NCBI GenBank assembly: GCA_963814985.1 | Contig: CAWFFV010000016.1 | Span: forward strand, 8,502 to 72,501 | Direction of reading: 5' to 3' | DNA length: 64,000 bases | DNA from: CAWFFV01 sp963814985 | GTDB taxonomy: Bacteria > Chloroflexota > Ktedonobacteria > Ktedonobacterales > Ktedonobacteraceae | Shown: positions 36,344 to 45,071 of the stretch, piece after piece | How the letters are laid out: each line of letters starts with the position of its first letter | How positions within the stretch are numbered: position 1 is the stretch's first letter | Program-made: the position numbers and the translations under genes | The notes under the pieces: generated by a model | The model's input: only the letters and a program-made list of their open reading frames with translations | What the model was told of the DNA's origin: nothing | Database searches by the model: none

Positions 36344-36597
36344 TTGGCTGAAGATACGATTTTAACACAGAGGCCAATGCTGGACTTTTGGGGGATTTAA
36401 AACAAGATCAGGCTTCTTAACCGTGAGATGATTTATAGCGAATATAAGAGCCTCCTCACCAGTCTGCCGTAGCTTGTTGTAAACATTTAAGGGTCTGGAA
36501 GGCAGCTTATAGATCCACCGAGATAGATCAGGAGAGTTGTTCTCTAATAATACATAGTGGCAACTTTATCACTTTGAGTAAGGAAGTTGGCTAGCTT

Positions 36598-37986
36598 ATG
36601 ATCAGCATAATATGGAAGCGGCGGGACAGATATGCTCACTTTGCCAGAGCACTACAATCTCGTCCCTTTGCCCTATTGTGGGCAGGACAAGCAATTTCGT
36701 CCTTGGGGGATGGGGCATTTACGACAGCCCTGGCCTGGGAAGTTTTGCTTCTTACCGGCTCAGCGACGGCAATGAGCATAGTAGTTATCGCTAGATATAT
36801 ACCTATGTTAGTGTTCCTCCTATTTGGTGGGGTTGCGGCTGATCGACTACCGAGGCTTCGCTTAATGCTCTATTCAGATTTGGGACGCGCGGTCATTGTA
36901 TTGCTGGTCGCCTGTTTGGGCTGGGTACATTTGCTCCTTTTCTGGCATCTTATTGTTCTCTCTCTTTTCTTTGGTTTCGTGAGTAGTTTCTTTAATCCTG
37001 CTTATAATGCTATTCCCACGCAGTTAGTTGATCTTGAGAACTTATCCTCGGCTAATGCGTTAAAGGGCCTGAGTCGCCAAATGAGCACATTATTAGGGCC
37101 GTTATTAGGAGCAGGATGCGTGGCATTGGCTGGTCCTGCTTTCGCTTTCGCCTTCGATGGACTAACCTTTATTATCTCCGTTTTTTGTCTTTTCTCGATC
37201 CGCTTACCCATATCATTGTCTATGTCTCCAGCGGCAGTAGTCAATAGAGAATTCCCCGCTTCGGCTCCGTACCGACCGGGTTTGCGAAAAATTCATCTTG
37301 TTGCGATTTATCTGACTGGCGAATTGGAGCATGATACATCTGCCTTAGCCTCACACCAGCAAGGTCTGCGGAAAATCTTTAGAGAGATACAAGAGGGTGT
37401 AGGTTACATTATTAATACACGCTGGCTCCTGGTATCCATCCTGATAGCGTCAATCACCAATATAGGAATTGCTGCACCTCTAACTGTAGTATTCCCCAAA
37501 TTGGTTCAAGTCAGTTATCATGCGGGGGTTTGGACACTAGGTATGCTTATAACGGTAAGTGCACTGGGATCAATAGCTGCAACTTTGCTGATAGGTCAAA
37601 GCCGCCGTCTGCGTAGACGTGGCACTCTGCTCTATTTGGCATTGATCATTTGTAGCACATTTTTAATTGTGCTGGGGTTGCCATTGCCACCCAATTTCGT
37701 ACTATTCATTGCAATAGTAGCGGAGATCATGATAGGATTTGGCCTCGACATTTTTATTATCCTCTGGGAGACACTCTTGCAGGAATTTGTACCAGGAGAC
37801 AAACTTGGGCGTGTCAATAGTATGGATCAGCTCGGTTCACTCTGTCTTCTGCCAGTAGGATATGCGCTTGCGGGTGTATTAGCTGACCAGATAGGTCCGG
37901 GTTGGGTGCTCATCCTGGGTGGGTCACTGAACTTAGTTTTGGCTGGTATTGCCCTTTCGTTCCGGGATATTCGTCATCTGGAATAG
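36598..37986 (+). CDS. MFS transporter (exporter, EntS-like)
   Basis: A 462-residue protein with 12 predicted helices. Start of helix 1: PFALLWAGQAISSLGDGAFT; loop 2-3 motif GGVAADRLPRLRLM. A longer soluble loop between helices 6 and 7 includes ASAPYRPGLRKIHL. This is the MFS_3/EntS layout common in siderophore and peptide efflux. It lies 254 nt after the C-A-T NRPS on the same strand and probably exports the product. Confidence 0.85.
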   Translation: MISIIWKRRDRYAHFARALQSRPFALLWAGQAISSLGDGAFTTALAWEVLLLTGSATAMSIVVIARYIPMLVFLLFGGVAADRLPRLRLMLYSDLGRAVIVLLVACLGWVHLLLFWHLIVLSLFFGFVSSFFNPAYNAIPTQLVDLENLSSANALKGLSRQMSTLLGPLLGAGCVALAGPAFAFAFDGLTFIISVFCLFSIRLPISLSMSPAAVVNREFPASAPYRPGLRKIHLVAIYLTGELEHDTSALASHQQGLRKIFREIQEGVGYIINTRWLLVSILIASITNIGIAAPLTVVFPKLVQVSYHAGVWTLGMLITVSALGSIAATLLIGQSRRLRRRGTLLYLALIICSTFLIVLGLPLPPNFVLFIAIVAEIMIGFGLDIFIILWETLLQEFVPGDKLGRVNSMDQLGSLCLLPVGYALAGVLADQIGPGWVLILGGSLNLVLAGIALSFRDIRHLE

Positions 37987-38147
37987 GCATCGAAGCGCAG
38001 AACAGCGATACCAGACGGAGTTACTCGCATGTCAGTCAGGCCGTCCAATCAGCTAATGGAGTGGGCAAGAAATTGCCCAGGAGATGATCCAGCGAGGATG
38101 GGTGCTGCGATCGCCTTTGTCAAGACTTTAAGACAGGCTGGTAAAGC

Positions 38148-38972
38148 CTAACATTTCTTACAGACATAAATGACAGGTGTAAGTTTGCCCAATAATTGAT
38201 AGACATGCCAGTAGCAGGAAGCCAGAGAGATATCATATATCTCTTTGCCATGACTGGCGAGGATTTTATTTTTAACTCGTTTCATTCTTGCAATACGCAG
38301 AAGCTCTTTTGAACACAGTCCTTCACTTTCTTCCAGATATTCCATCCATTCGCCACCAATAACTTCTCTAGAAAGTACCTGTAAATTTGCATTATTGAAT
38401 ATGTCTTCAACATAAGTCGAAGACATGTTTTCTGACATAATCCCGAGTGATTTATATAAATACTCAGCCTCACCAATTTCGAGAAGTGCGGTAGCGAACA
38501 TAGTATAAATTATCATATTCCCACTATACTTCAGAACCCGCACACATTCCTGTATGCCTTGTCTCAAGTCATAAACGTGGGTCAGCATGTCACTGCACCA
38601 TATCAGATCAAAAGTTAGATCCTCACAAGGAATGGCTTCGATAGTTCCTTGTTGTAGAGTAATGAGTTCACCTACCTCTCCTTTGGCTAGTCGGCTTCGT
38701 GCTTGTTCCAGGTTATTTATCACTGGATCAATTCCCACAACGTGGCACCCAAACCGCTGTGCCAGTTCATATGCATAGGTTCCTACTCCACATCCAATAT
38801 CCAATACTGTGTAGTGAGGATCAACTCCAAGGTGCTTGGTAATATTGTATAGCATTTTAGGAGAACGAGGATTAAGACTTTTGTCTAGCTGCGCAAACAA
38901 CCTTCTACCATGTTCCGACCAAATATGCCCATAAATTGTTTCAACGGTTATCTTACTGGTTCCATCAATCAT
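38148..38972 (-). CDS. class I SAM-dependent methyltransferase
   Basis: A 274-residue protein. SAM-binding motif I is VLDIGCGVGTYAYEL, motif II acidic residue in VVGIDPVINN, motif IV FDLIWCSDMLTHV, and post-motif YSGNMIIYTMFAT. TGGAGTG precedes the ATG. It is opposite in direction to the NRPS genes and next to the TnpB element. It may N- or O-methylate the product of the cluster; the substrate is not evident. Confidence 0.85.
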   Translation of the reverse strand: MIDGTSKITVETIYGHIWSEHGRRLFAQLDKSLNPRSPKMLYNITKHLGVDPHYTVLDIGCGVGTYAYELAQRFGCHVVGIDPVINNLEQARSRLAKGEVGELITLQQGTIEAIPCEDLTFDLIWCSDMLTHVYDLRQGIQECVRVLKYSGNMIIYTMFATALLEIGEAEYLYKSLGIMSENMSSTYVEDIFNNANLQVLSREVIGGEWMEYLEESEGLCSKELLRIARMKRVKNKILASHGKEIYDISLASCYWHVYQLLGKLTPVIYVCKKC

Positions 38973-39041
38973 ATCTTCACTCCAGGCCTCGCTCTTGGTT
39001 ATATCTTATGTGAAGCACCCCATGCATGAATGCAGAGGCTT

Positions 39042-40307
39042 CTACAGTCTTCCCAACGTGTGGGATCGCTGTGAGACACTTCCTGCCCCGTTCAATTTCT
39101 GGAGATGGGAGCGATGCAAGATATTCCGAGCGGCGTTCTGGTCTCTGTCCAATTCGCACCCGCAATGAGGACAGGAATGCCAGCGTACCGAAAGGTCCTT
39201 CTTGACGACACACCCGCAACGACTACACGCCTGGGAGGTTCCATGAGGTGCAACTTTGACGACGGTACAGCCAGCCTCTTCCGCTTTGCTTGTACAGAGT
39301 GCGACAAATATACCCCATCCTGCATCCAGGATGCTTTTATTCAAGCCGCCTTTGGCAGCGGCACCATTGGGAAGATAGTTCCCGTTTTCGTCTTGTTTGG
39401 GTTCCGGCGTTTTGGTCATGTTCTCAACCTTGAGATCTTCAAAGACCAGTGTCCCATAGGTGTTGATCAGTTTGCGAGACTCTTGATGCAAGAAGTCCCG
39501 TCGTTTGTTGCAAGATTTCCGATAGAGTCGAGAAAGCTCTTTCTTGGCACGGTTGCGCCTGTGACTCCCCTTTTTCCGACGTGCGATCTTTTTGTGAGCT
39601 TGCTGGATCTCTTCTTCCATGGTGCGATAGACACGTGGGTTTTCAATGAAGGTGCCATCGGAGAGAGCAGCAAAGGAGTTAATACCCAGGTCAATGCCAA
39701 CCTCTTCTTCAGATGGATGGAAGGCCATGGAGGGATCACATTCATATTCTGTGGTGAAAATGGCGTACCACTGCTCTCCCTCTCGTTTGATGGTACAGGT
39801 TTTGATGGTGCCTTTCATCTCACGATGGAGTTTGATCTTGACATGTCCTATTTTACTGAGATGCAGACGCCCCTTGATGAGTTCATAGCCACCCTGTGGA
39901 TACGTGAAACTGTCGTAGCGGTCCCCGCTTTTGAAACGAGGATAGCCAGGTTTCTCTCCATTCATCACACGTCTGAAGAAGTTGTCCATGGCTTTGTCAA
40001 GACGCTTCAAGACATCTTGCTGGACCTGGCTGTGGATATCCTGATATTCTTCTCGCAATGCTTTGATGGCCGGCAGTTGGTTGGCTTGCATCTTGTAGGA
40101 GACAGACACCCCATTCATGCGATAGGCTTCACGCCTTTCTTCAAGAGCGGCATTGTACAACTCTTTGCAACGGCGCAGCGTCCATTCCAGCTTTCCGATC
40201 TGCTTTTGCGTCGGGCAGATGCGGAACTTATACGCTTTGTTGCGAAGATTGGGATTCTTCGGTTTGCGCTCTTTCTTCTGTTGTGTCTGTTTGTCTGCCT
40301 GAGCCAA
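39042..40307 (-). CDS. tnpB: TnpB RNA-guided endonuclease
   Basis: A 421-residue protein starting at TTG right after the RHH stop (TAGTTG). The N-terminal OrfB helix-turn-helix domain is followed by a RuvC core with catalytic D in EVGIDLGINSF, E in TLVFEDLKVEN and D in LDRDQNAARN. The zinc finger CSRCGC...CPHCGC lies between the last two. All key residues are intact. Its guide RNA (reRNA) would be expected from the 3' end of the gene through the right hairpin at about 39020. Confidence 0.92.
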   Translation of the reverse strand: MAQADKQTQQKKERKPKNPNLRNKAYKFRICPTQKQIGKLEWTLRRCKELYNAALEERREAYRMNGVSVSYKMQANQLPAIKALREEYQDIHSQVQQDVLKRLDKAMDNFFRRVMNGEKPGYPRFKSGDRYDSFTYPQGGYELIKGRLHLSKIGHVKIKLHREMKGTIKTCTIKREGEQWYAIFTTEYECDPSMAFHPSEEEVGIDLGINSFAALSDGTFIENPRVYRTMEEEIQQAHKKIARRKKGSHRRNRAKKELSRLYRKSCNKRRDFLHQESRKLINTYGTLVFEDLKVENMTKTPEPKQDENGNYLPNGAAAKGGLNKSILDAGWGIFVALCTSKAEEAGCTVVKVAPHGTSQACSRCGCVVKKDLSVRWHSCPHCGCELDRDQNAARNILHRSHLQKLNGAGSVSQRSHTLGRL

Positions 40308-40460
40308 CTAGTTGCCTTTCTTCTGCCTTTTCACATGATCTTGGAGAGCCGTCAAAATCTCTCCATTCAGAGAGCGATTGTGCTGTTTTGCCGTCTCCCG
40401 TATCTGTTCCAACAGATGAGCGGGAAACCGGACGGTGAGAGGTTTGATCTCTTCTTTCAT
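40308..40460 (-). CDS. ribbon-helix-helix (Arc-like) small DNA-binding protein
   Basis: A 50-residue protein, MKEEIKPLTVRFPAHLLEQI then RETAKQHNRSLNGEILTALQ. The strand LTVRFP and the two helices are typical Arc/CopG. Its TAG is directly followed by the TTG start of tnpB, so translation is coupled. It may repress the element's own promoter. Too short for most gene callers. Confidence 0.8.
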   Translation of the reverse strand: MKEEIKPLTVRFPAHLLEQIRETAKQHNRSLNGEILTALQDHVKRQKKGN

Positions 40461-40662
40461 GTAACCATTTTATCATTCCTTTGGTTGCGTGTCAAGGAAG
40501 CTCTGATACCCCTCATCCCACGCCCCAAACAAGGAACGGCCCTCATATCCCCATGCATGAATGCAGGGGTTTTACGGGCCGGTTTGATAACGGTGCAAAA
40601 GCAATTTGATAGCAATTTAAGAGCCTGGTTCTAAACATGTAAAGCATATTTACTAAATCAGG

Positions 40663-40671
40663 TGGTATAAT
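40663..40671 (+). promoter_or_regulatory. extended -10 promoter candidate for the A-T NRPS
   Basis: TGGTATAAT (TGn plus TATAAT) lies 172 nt before the NRPS start; no good -35 is present, as is common with extended -10 promoters. It lies in the 383-bp stretch 40461..40843, which also holds the left hairpin of the TnpB element. Confidence 0.35.
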
Positions 40672-40843
40672 AGCTCCCATAAAAAACATAGAAATCAGAT
40701 GGTGTGTAATAGCTTTTATCTGCATGATATGTCTGGAAAAGTACAAATGGTTGTTCTGCCAAATCACAAAGAGGCACATACCATCACGAGTACTGTGCGG
40801 CCAGAATGGGCGATTGAGGTCTTTTAAGTAAGAAGGAGTGCAA

Positions 40844-42812
40844 ATGTCTGATTTTTGGTGTGATGATAGCAAAGATTTAGAAGGCGATTTAAAACAATTC
40901 TTTTCAGGAAAGCAAGTGGCCTGTGAAAAAACACAGGAAGAGCTTTGGAATGCTACCCAGCAAGGCTTCCCTCAGTATCCGTGTATCCAGCACCTCTTCG
41001 AGCAACAAGTCGAACGTGCACCGCAGGCTGTGGCTCTCTGCTTTGGAGATCAATCTCTTACCTATCAGGAACTGAACCAGCAGGCGAACCGTCTGGCACA
41101 TTATCTACAACGTTTAGGGGTCGGACCTGACACGCTGGTTGGTATCTGTATAGAGTGTTCACTAGATATGGTAATAGCTCTCCTTGGCATCCTGAAAGCG
41201 GGAGGGGCCTATGTCCCACTGGACCCAACATACCCACATGAACGCCTGGCTTTTATGCTTGCTGATTCTGAGTTGACGCTGCTCATAACCCAGCAGCATC
41301 TCACTGAAAAGTTGCCAACCCATAAGGCACGTGTCATTTACCTTAACACAGATAAAAAATTGATTGCTCAGGAGAGCGAAAAGAATCCGACAAGCAATGT
41401 GACATATCAACATCTTGCGTACGTCATCTATACTTCTGGCTCAACTGGGAGACCCAAGGGCGTTCTTGTCGAGCATCGTGGCTTAAGAAACATGATTGAG
41501 GCCCAGCTTCGTACCTTCGCTGTACAACCACACTGTCGCGTTCTCCAGTTTGCCTCTCTGAGTTTTGATGCATCGGTTTCAGGAAATCTTTATGGCATGG
41601 TTTGCAGGTGCACAGTTACACCTGATCCCCGCTGATTTACGCTGGCCTGCACCTGTTTTGCACAAGTTTTTATATGAGCATGCCATTACAACCATCACAC
41701 TGTCTCCGGCAGTTCTGGCTGTCTTATCTTCCGATGGGTTATCAGATCTCCAGACTGTCATTTCTGCGGCGGACGAGTTATCTGCTCATATCGTAGAGCG
41801 CTGGTCTGTGGGACGCCATTTATTTAATGCATATGGGCCAACAGAAAGCACTGTTTGTACCACGATCAGTGTCTGTACCGATGGATCTCGTAAACCTACT
41901 ATTGGTTATCCGCTAGCTAATACGCAGGTCTACTTACTCGATGACTCTCTTCAGCCCGTTCCAATTGGCATACCTGCCCAGATGTATATTGGTGGCGTGG
42001 GCCTGGCGCGTGGTTATCTGAATCGCCCAGAGCTGACAGCTGAAAAATTCGTTCCCAATCCTTTTAGCGCAGAGCCTGGAGCAAGGTTATATAAGACCGG
42101 TGATATAGCACGTTACTTGCCAGATGGGTCCATCGATTATCTGGGACGTATTGATCGTATGGTCAAAGTGCGTGGCTTTCGTATCGAGCTGAGTGAAATT
42201 GAGTCCACGCTCCGAGAACATCCAGCGGTGCGTGAAGCGATTGCGTTGGCACACGAAGATCAAGCAGGCTATAAAAAGCTCGTTGCTTACCTGGTTCTGG
42301 AACATCAAAACCAGCTTTCATCTCACCAACTACGAGAATACTTACAGGAAAATATTCCTGATTATATGATTCCTTCGATTTTTGTATTCTTAGATGCCTT
42401 CCCATTAACAGTCAACGGAAAAATAGATCACCGAGCATTACCACAAGCTGCACAGTTGAGCGATACCACAAAAGAAACTTTTGTTGCGCCCCGCAATACC
42501 ATCGAAGAGATGTTGAGCACTATCTGGAGTCAGGTACTCGAGATAGAACGAATTAGCATGGATGACAACTTCTTCGATCTGGGAGGTCATTCCCTCCTGG
42601 CAACACGGATGTTCGTACAAATACATGACTTTTTTCAGGTGGATCTCTCATTGCGTGACCTCTTTGAAGCCCCAACCATTGTGTCCTTTGCACGCATAAT
42701 TACAGAGAAACAGGCTCAGAAAGCAGATGATGAGCTTCTAGACCAAATACTTGCAGAACTGGAGCAACTATCGGATGAAGAAGCCAGACGGGACTTAAAG
42801 AGCAATTCATAA
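40844..42812 (+). CDS. stand-alone NRPS A-T (aromatic-type code), frameshifted
   Basis: Starts MSDFWCDDSKDLEGDLKQ after AAGGAG. Two frames (to 41635, and from 41565) join near 41585 by removing one base in TTTCAGGAAATC. The A domain has YTSGSTGRPKG, FNAYGPTEST, YKTGDIARY and VNGKIDHRALP; the T domain has FFDLGGHSLL. The extracted code is DASTIAAVCK, close to published Tyr and Phe codes. There is no condensation domain, so it should act as a loading module. The tail LEQLSDEEARRDLKSNS looks like a docking segment for the N-terminal helix of the C-A-T NRPS. Confidence 0.86.
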
Positions 42813-43039
42813 TGGATGCGACGTTAGGGCAGTTAACCTAAATCCACCATACGCGTAAGTGATAGATCAAAAGGAGAAAATATCCGGCATACGCGTGAAA
42901 TAAATAAAACGAGCCAGATGATAACAGCATGCAAGATGAGCTCCTTAACCTCTGCTCGAAGAAGCCTGGCGCCCACCCCGGCACCCCGGCGATCTCTGCT
43001 TGACTTCATCTATCTCTTATGCTATAGTTCATAATTAAG

Positions 43040-43340
43040 TGAAACTCACAAGCAACGAAAGAGGCAGATTGAGAAGCTTTACCGATGTATAGAGAACGAT
43101 ACACTTGCTGAAAGTATCGTCATTGGTCCTCCTCAATGACACTCTCGAGCCAGCCTGCGAACCAACCTTCTCTGGAGGTTGTAAAGCTAGTTCGGGGCGT
43201 ACCCGTTATAGTGCGACGGTTCGATTGGTATCCCAATCACGGGATGTGAAGAACCGACAGAGGTCCCTTTACGGGACAAATGGTAGTGGCATCACGATAA
43301 ACATCTCTACACTCGTCCTCCAGAGAGAACGAGTTTTTTG
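43040..43340 (+). ncRNA. T-box riboswitch leader of the AspRS gene
   Basis: About 300 nt with several hairpins in series (CGATAC/GTATCG at 43097; GTCATTG/CAATGAC at 43119; CGGTTC/GAACCG around 43218..43256; GTCCC/GGGAC at 43263), then the T-box-like GTGGCATCACG (43286..43296), then a terminator ACTCGT/ACGAGT with six T (43311..43339). TGGC would pair with tRNA 3'-GCCA ends, fitting a G73 tRNA such as Asp or Asn. The specifier codon is not certain; AAC or GAT near 43095 are candidates. It switches AspRS on when the uncharged tRNA accumulates. Confidence 0.7.
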
Positions 43341-43469
43341 TTACACATCATATGGTTCCCATAAGGAAGACACTCGTCATTCAGACAAACAGAGGGCTTG
43401 CCGGGGTGAACTTCCTTCTACCATTCTGGCAGACCCTCCACTAGTAAAGATATACAAGAGGTTTTTCTC

Positions 43470-44777
43470 ATGGAACGAATTTATACAACAGAGGTCAAGG
43501 CACACATTGGCGAGCGTGTTCGCCTTGCTGGTTGGTTGCAGTCACAGCGGTTATTGGGAAGTATTAGCTTTCTCGTTATCCGCGATGGATGGGGTACTGT
43601 ACAGGCTGTAGCAGAGACAGAAGAAGAAATAAGGCCACTGGTTGAGGCTAATATCAGTGTCGAAAGTGTTCTAGCAATCGAGGGATTGGTTGTTAGTGCG
43701 GCTCAGGCACCCGGAGGAGTCGAACTTCACGACCTCCATATTGATGTAATCACACCTGTAATGGAGCCACCACCGATACCGCTTAACAAGCGTAAAATCG
43801 CTGCGAATATTGGCACGCTGCTCGACCACGCTGCCGTAATGAACCGCCATCCGGCTCGAAGAGCTATTTTCTCTCTTGGAACTGGGGTAGTGGCGGGCTT
43901 TCGTAGCGCACTTGTCGCCAGAGATTTTATCGAGATACAATCACCTAAGATTGTTGCCTCCGTTACAGAGAGTGGGGCTAATGTCTTCAAACTTGACTAC
44001 TTTGGACGACCAGCATACCTGGCTCAGAGTCCGCAATTCTACAAGCAGATCATGGTGGGTGTCTTCGAGCGCGTTTTTGAGGTGGGTCCGGTCTTTCGTG
44101 CGGAACCCCATGATACTACGCGCCATATTAACGAGTATGTTAGCCTGGACATTGAGTTTGGCTTCATCGAGAACCATCTTACTGTGATGGCATTACTACG
44201 AGATGTTATTGCTACTATCCTTACTACACTGAACGAGCACTATGCCGCTGCCCTTGAACTGCTACAAGTTCGGATGCCGACTATACCAGCTCAGGTTCCG
44301 CATATCCATTTCGCCGATGCGCAAGAATTGATCTTCAAGCGTCATAAGGTTGATGTGCGCGGTGAGCCTGACCTTTCGCCACAGGATGAGCGCTGGCTGG
44401 GTGAATGGGCACAACAGGAATTTGGTAGCGATTTCCTGTTCGTCACCGGTTATCCAATGCGCAAGCGTCCTTTCTACACATATCCTGAACAGGGAAGGCC
44501 GGAATACTCAAACTCATTCGACTTACTCTTCCGGGGAACCGAACTGGTCACTGGTGGACAGCGCTTACATCGTTACGAGGACTACATAGCCGCACTAGAG
44601 AAAGCAAACCTACCGCTGGAGCCATTCGAGTCGTACCTGGAAGCTTTCAAGTATGGTATGCCACCACACGGCGGATTTGCTATCGGGCTAGAACGGCTAC
44701 TGATGCAGTTGACTGGTGTTCCCAACATCCGATTAGTCACACTCTTCCCACGTGATCTAGCACGACTCGTGCCGTAA
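43470..44777 (+). CDS. aspS: aspartyl-tRNA synthetase, archaeal-type (probably non-discriminating)
   Basis: A 435-residue class II synthetase. The OB-fold anticodon domain covers residues 1-100 (VRLAGWLQSQRLLGSISFLV, IRDGWGTVQAV). The catalytic core shows motif 2 VFEVGPVFRAEPHDTTRH, the RPFYTYPEQ loop, FDLLFRGTELVTGGQR, and motif 3 GGFAIGLERLLMQL. The length without a GAD insert and the RPFYT pattern mark the archaeal AspS2 form, which in bacteria often also charges tRNA-Asn. AAGAGG precedes the ATG. T-box control and the location in a peptide cluster suggest a dedicated supply of Asp-tRNA. Confidence 0.88.
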   Translation: MERIYTTEVKAHIGERVRLAGWLQSQRLLGSISFLVIRDGWGTVQAVAETEEEIRPLVEANISVESVLAIEGLVVSAAQAPGGVELHDLHIDVITPVMEPPPIPLNKRKIAANIGTLLDHAAVMNRHPARRAIFSLGTGVVAGFRSALVARDFIEIQSPKIVASVTESGANVFKLDYFGRPAYLAQSPQFYKQIMVGVFERVFEVGPVFRAEPHDTTRHINEYVSLDIEFGFIENHLTVMALLRDVIATILTTLNEHYAAALELLQVRMPTIPAQVPHIHFADAQELIFKRHKVDVRGEPDLSPQDERWLGEWAQQEFGSDFLFVTGYPMRKRPFYTYPEQGRPEYSNSFDLLFRGTELVTGGQRLHRYEDYIAALEKANLPLEPFESYLEAFKYGMPPHGGFAIGLERLLMQLTGVPNIRLVTLFPRDLARLVP

Positions 44778-44784
44778 ATATGAC

Positions 44785-44942
44785 AGTGTTGCAAAAAAAT
44801 TTCAGCTCATCAAAATGATGCATACTTGAAAATCGTATCATGGTAAAACATGCAGAAGATGTGCTCTTTCTCTTAAGTAATGATTTTGTTGCTGCTATTC
44901 TCTATGCATGCCTTTGATGGGCTGAAATTTTTTTGCAATACT
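44785..44942. mobile_element. 158-bp MITE with 30-bp terminal inverted repeats
   Basis: The left end 44785..44814 and the reverse complement of the right end 44913..44942 agree at 28 of 30 positions (starting AGTRTTGC). No ORF inside. It lies in the 294-bp gap between the AspRS gene and the caspase-fold gene. No matching complete element is in the window. Confidence 0.6.
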
Positions 44943-45071
44943 ACCTCTCTCTGAAGAACTATTCTATTACAGAAGAAGAAGAAAGGCGGCAACAAGAGGA
45001 CTGCCTGACGGCAGCTTTCTTTCTTCCCTCCCATACTCTCAAGGGATATGGATCTCCAGAAAGGATTTTTT

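Larger units (their letters stand above)
39018..40569 (-). mobile_element. RHH-TnpB element of the IS200/IS605 type, no TnpA
   Basis: CCCCATGCATGAATGCAG occurs at both ends as a direct repeat (39018..39038 and 40549..40569, one mismatch over 21 nt); each copy folds into a hairpin (TGCAT with ATGCA, CCCC with GGGG). Between them are an RHH gene and tnpB. No transposase TnpA (Y1) is present, so transposition would need help in trans. The interval separates the methyltransferase from the second NRPS. Confidence 0.65.

Noticed and set aside
39105..40634. 509-codon open frame on the plus strand
   Set aside because: It is antisense to the intact tnpB gene, which has all RuvC and zinc-finger motifs; the plus frame has no recognisable domain.
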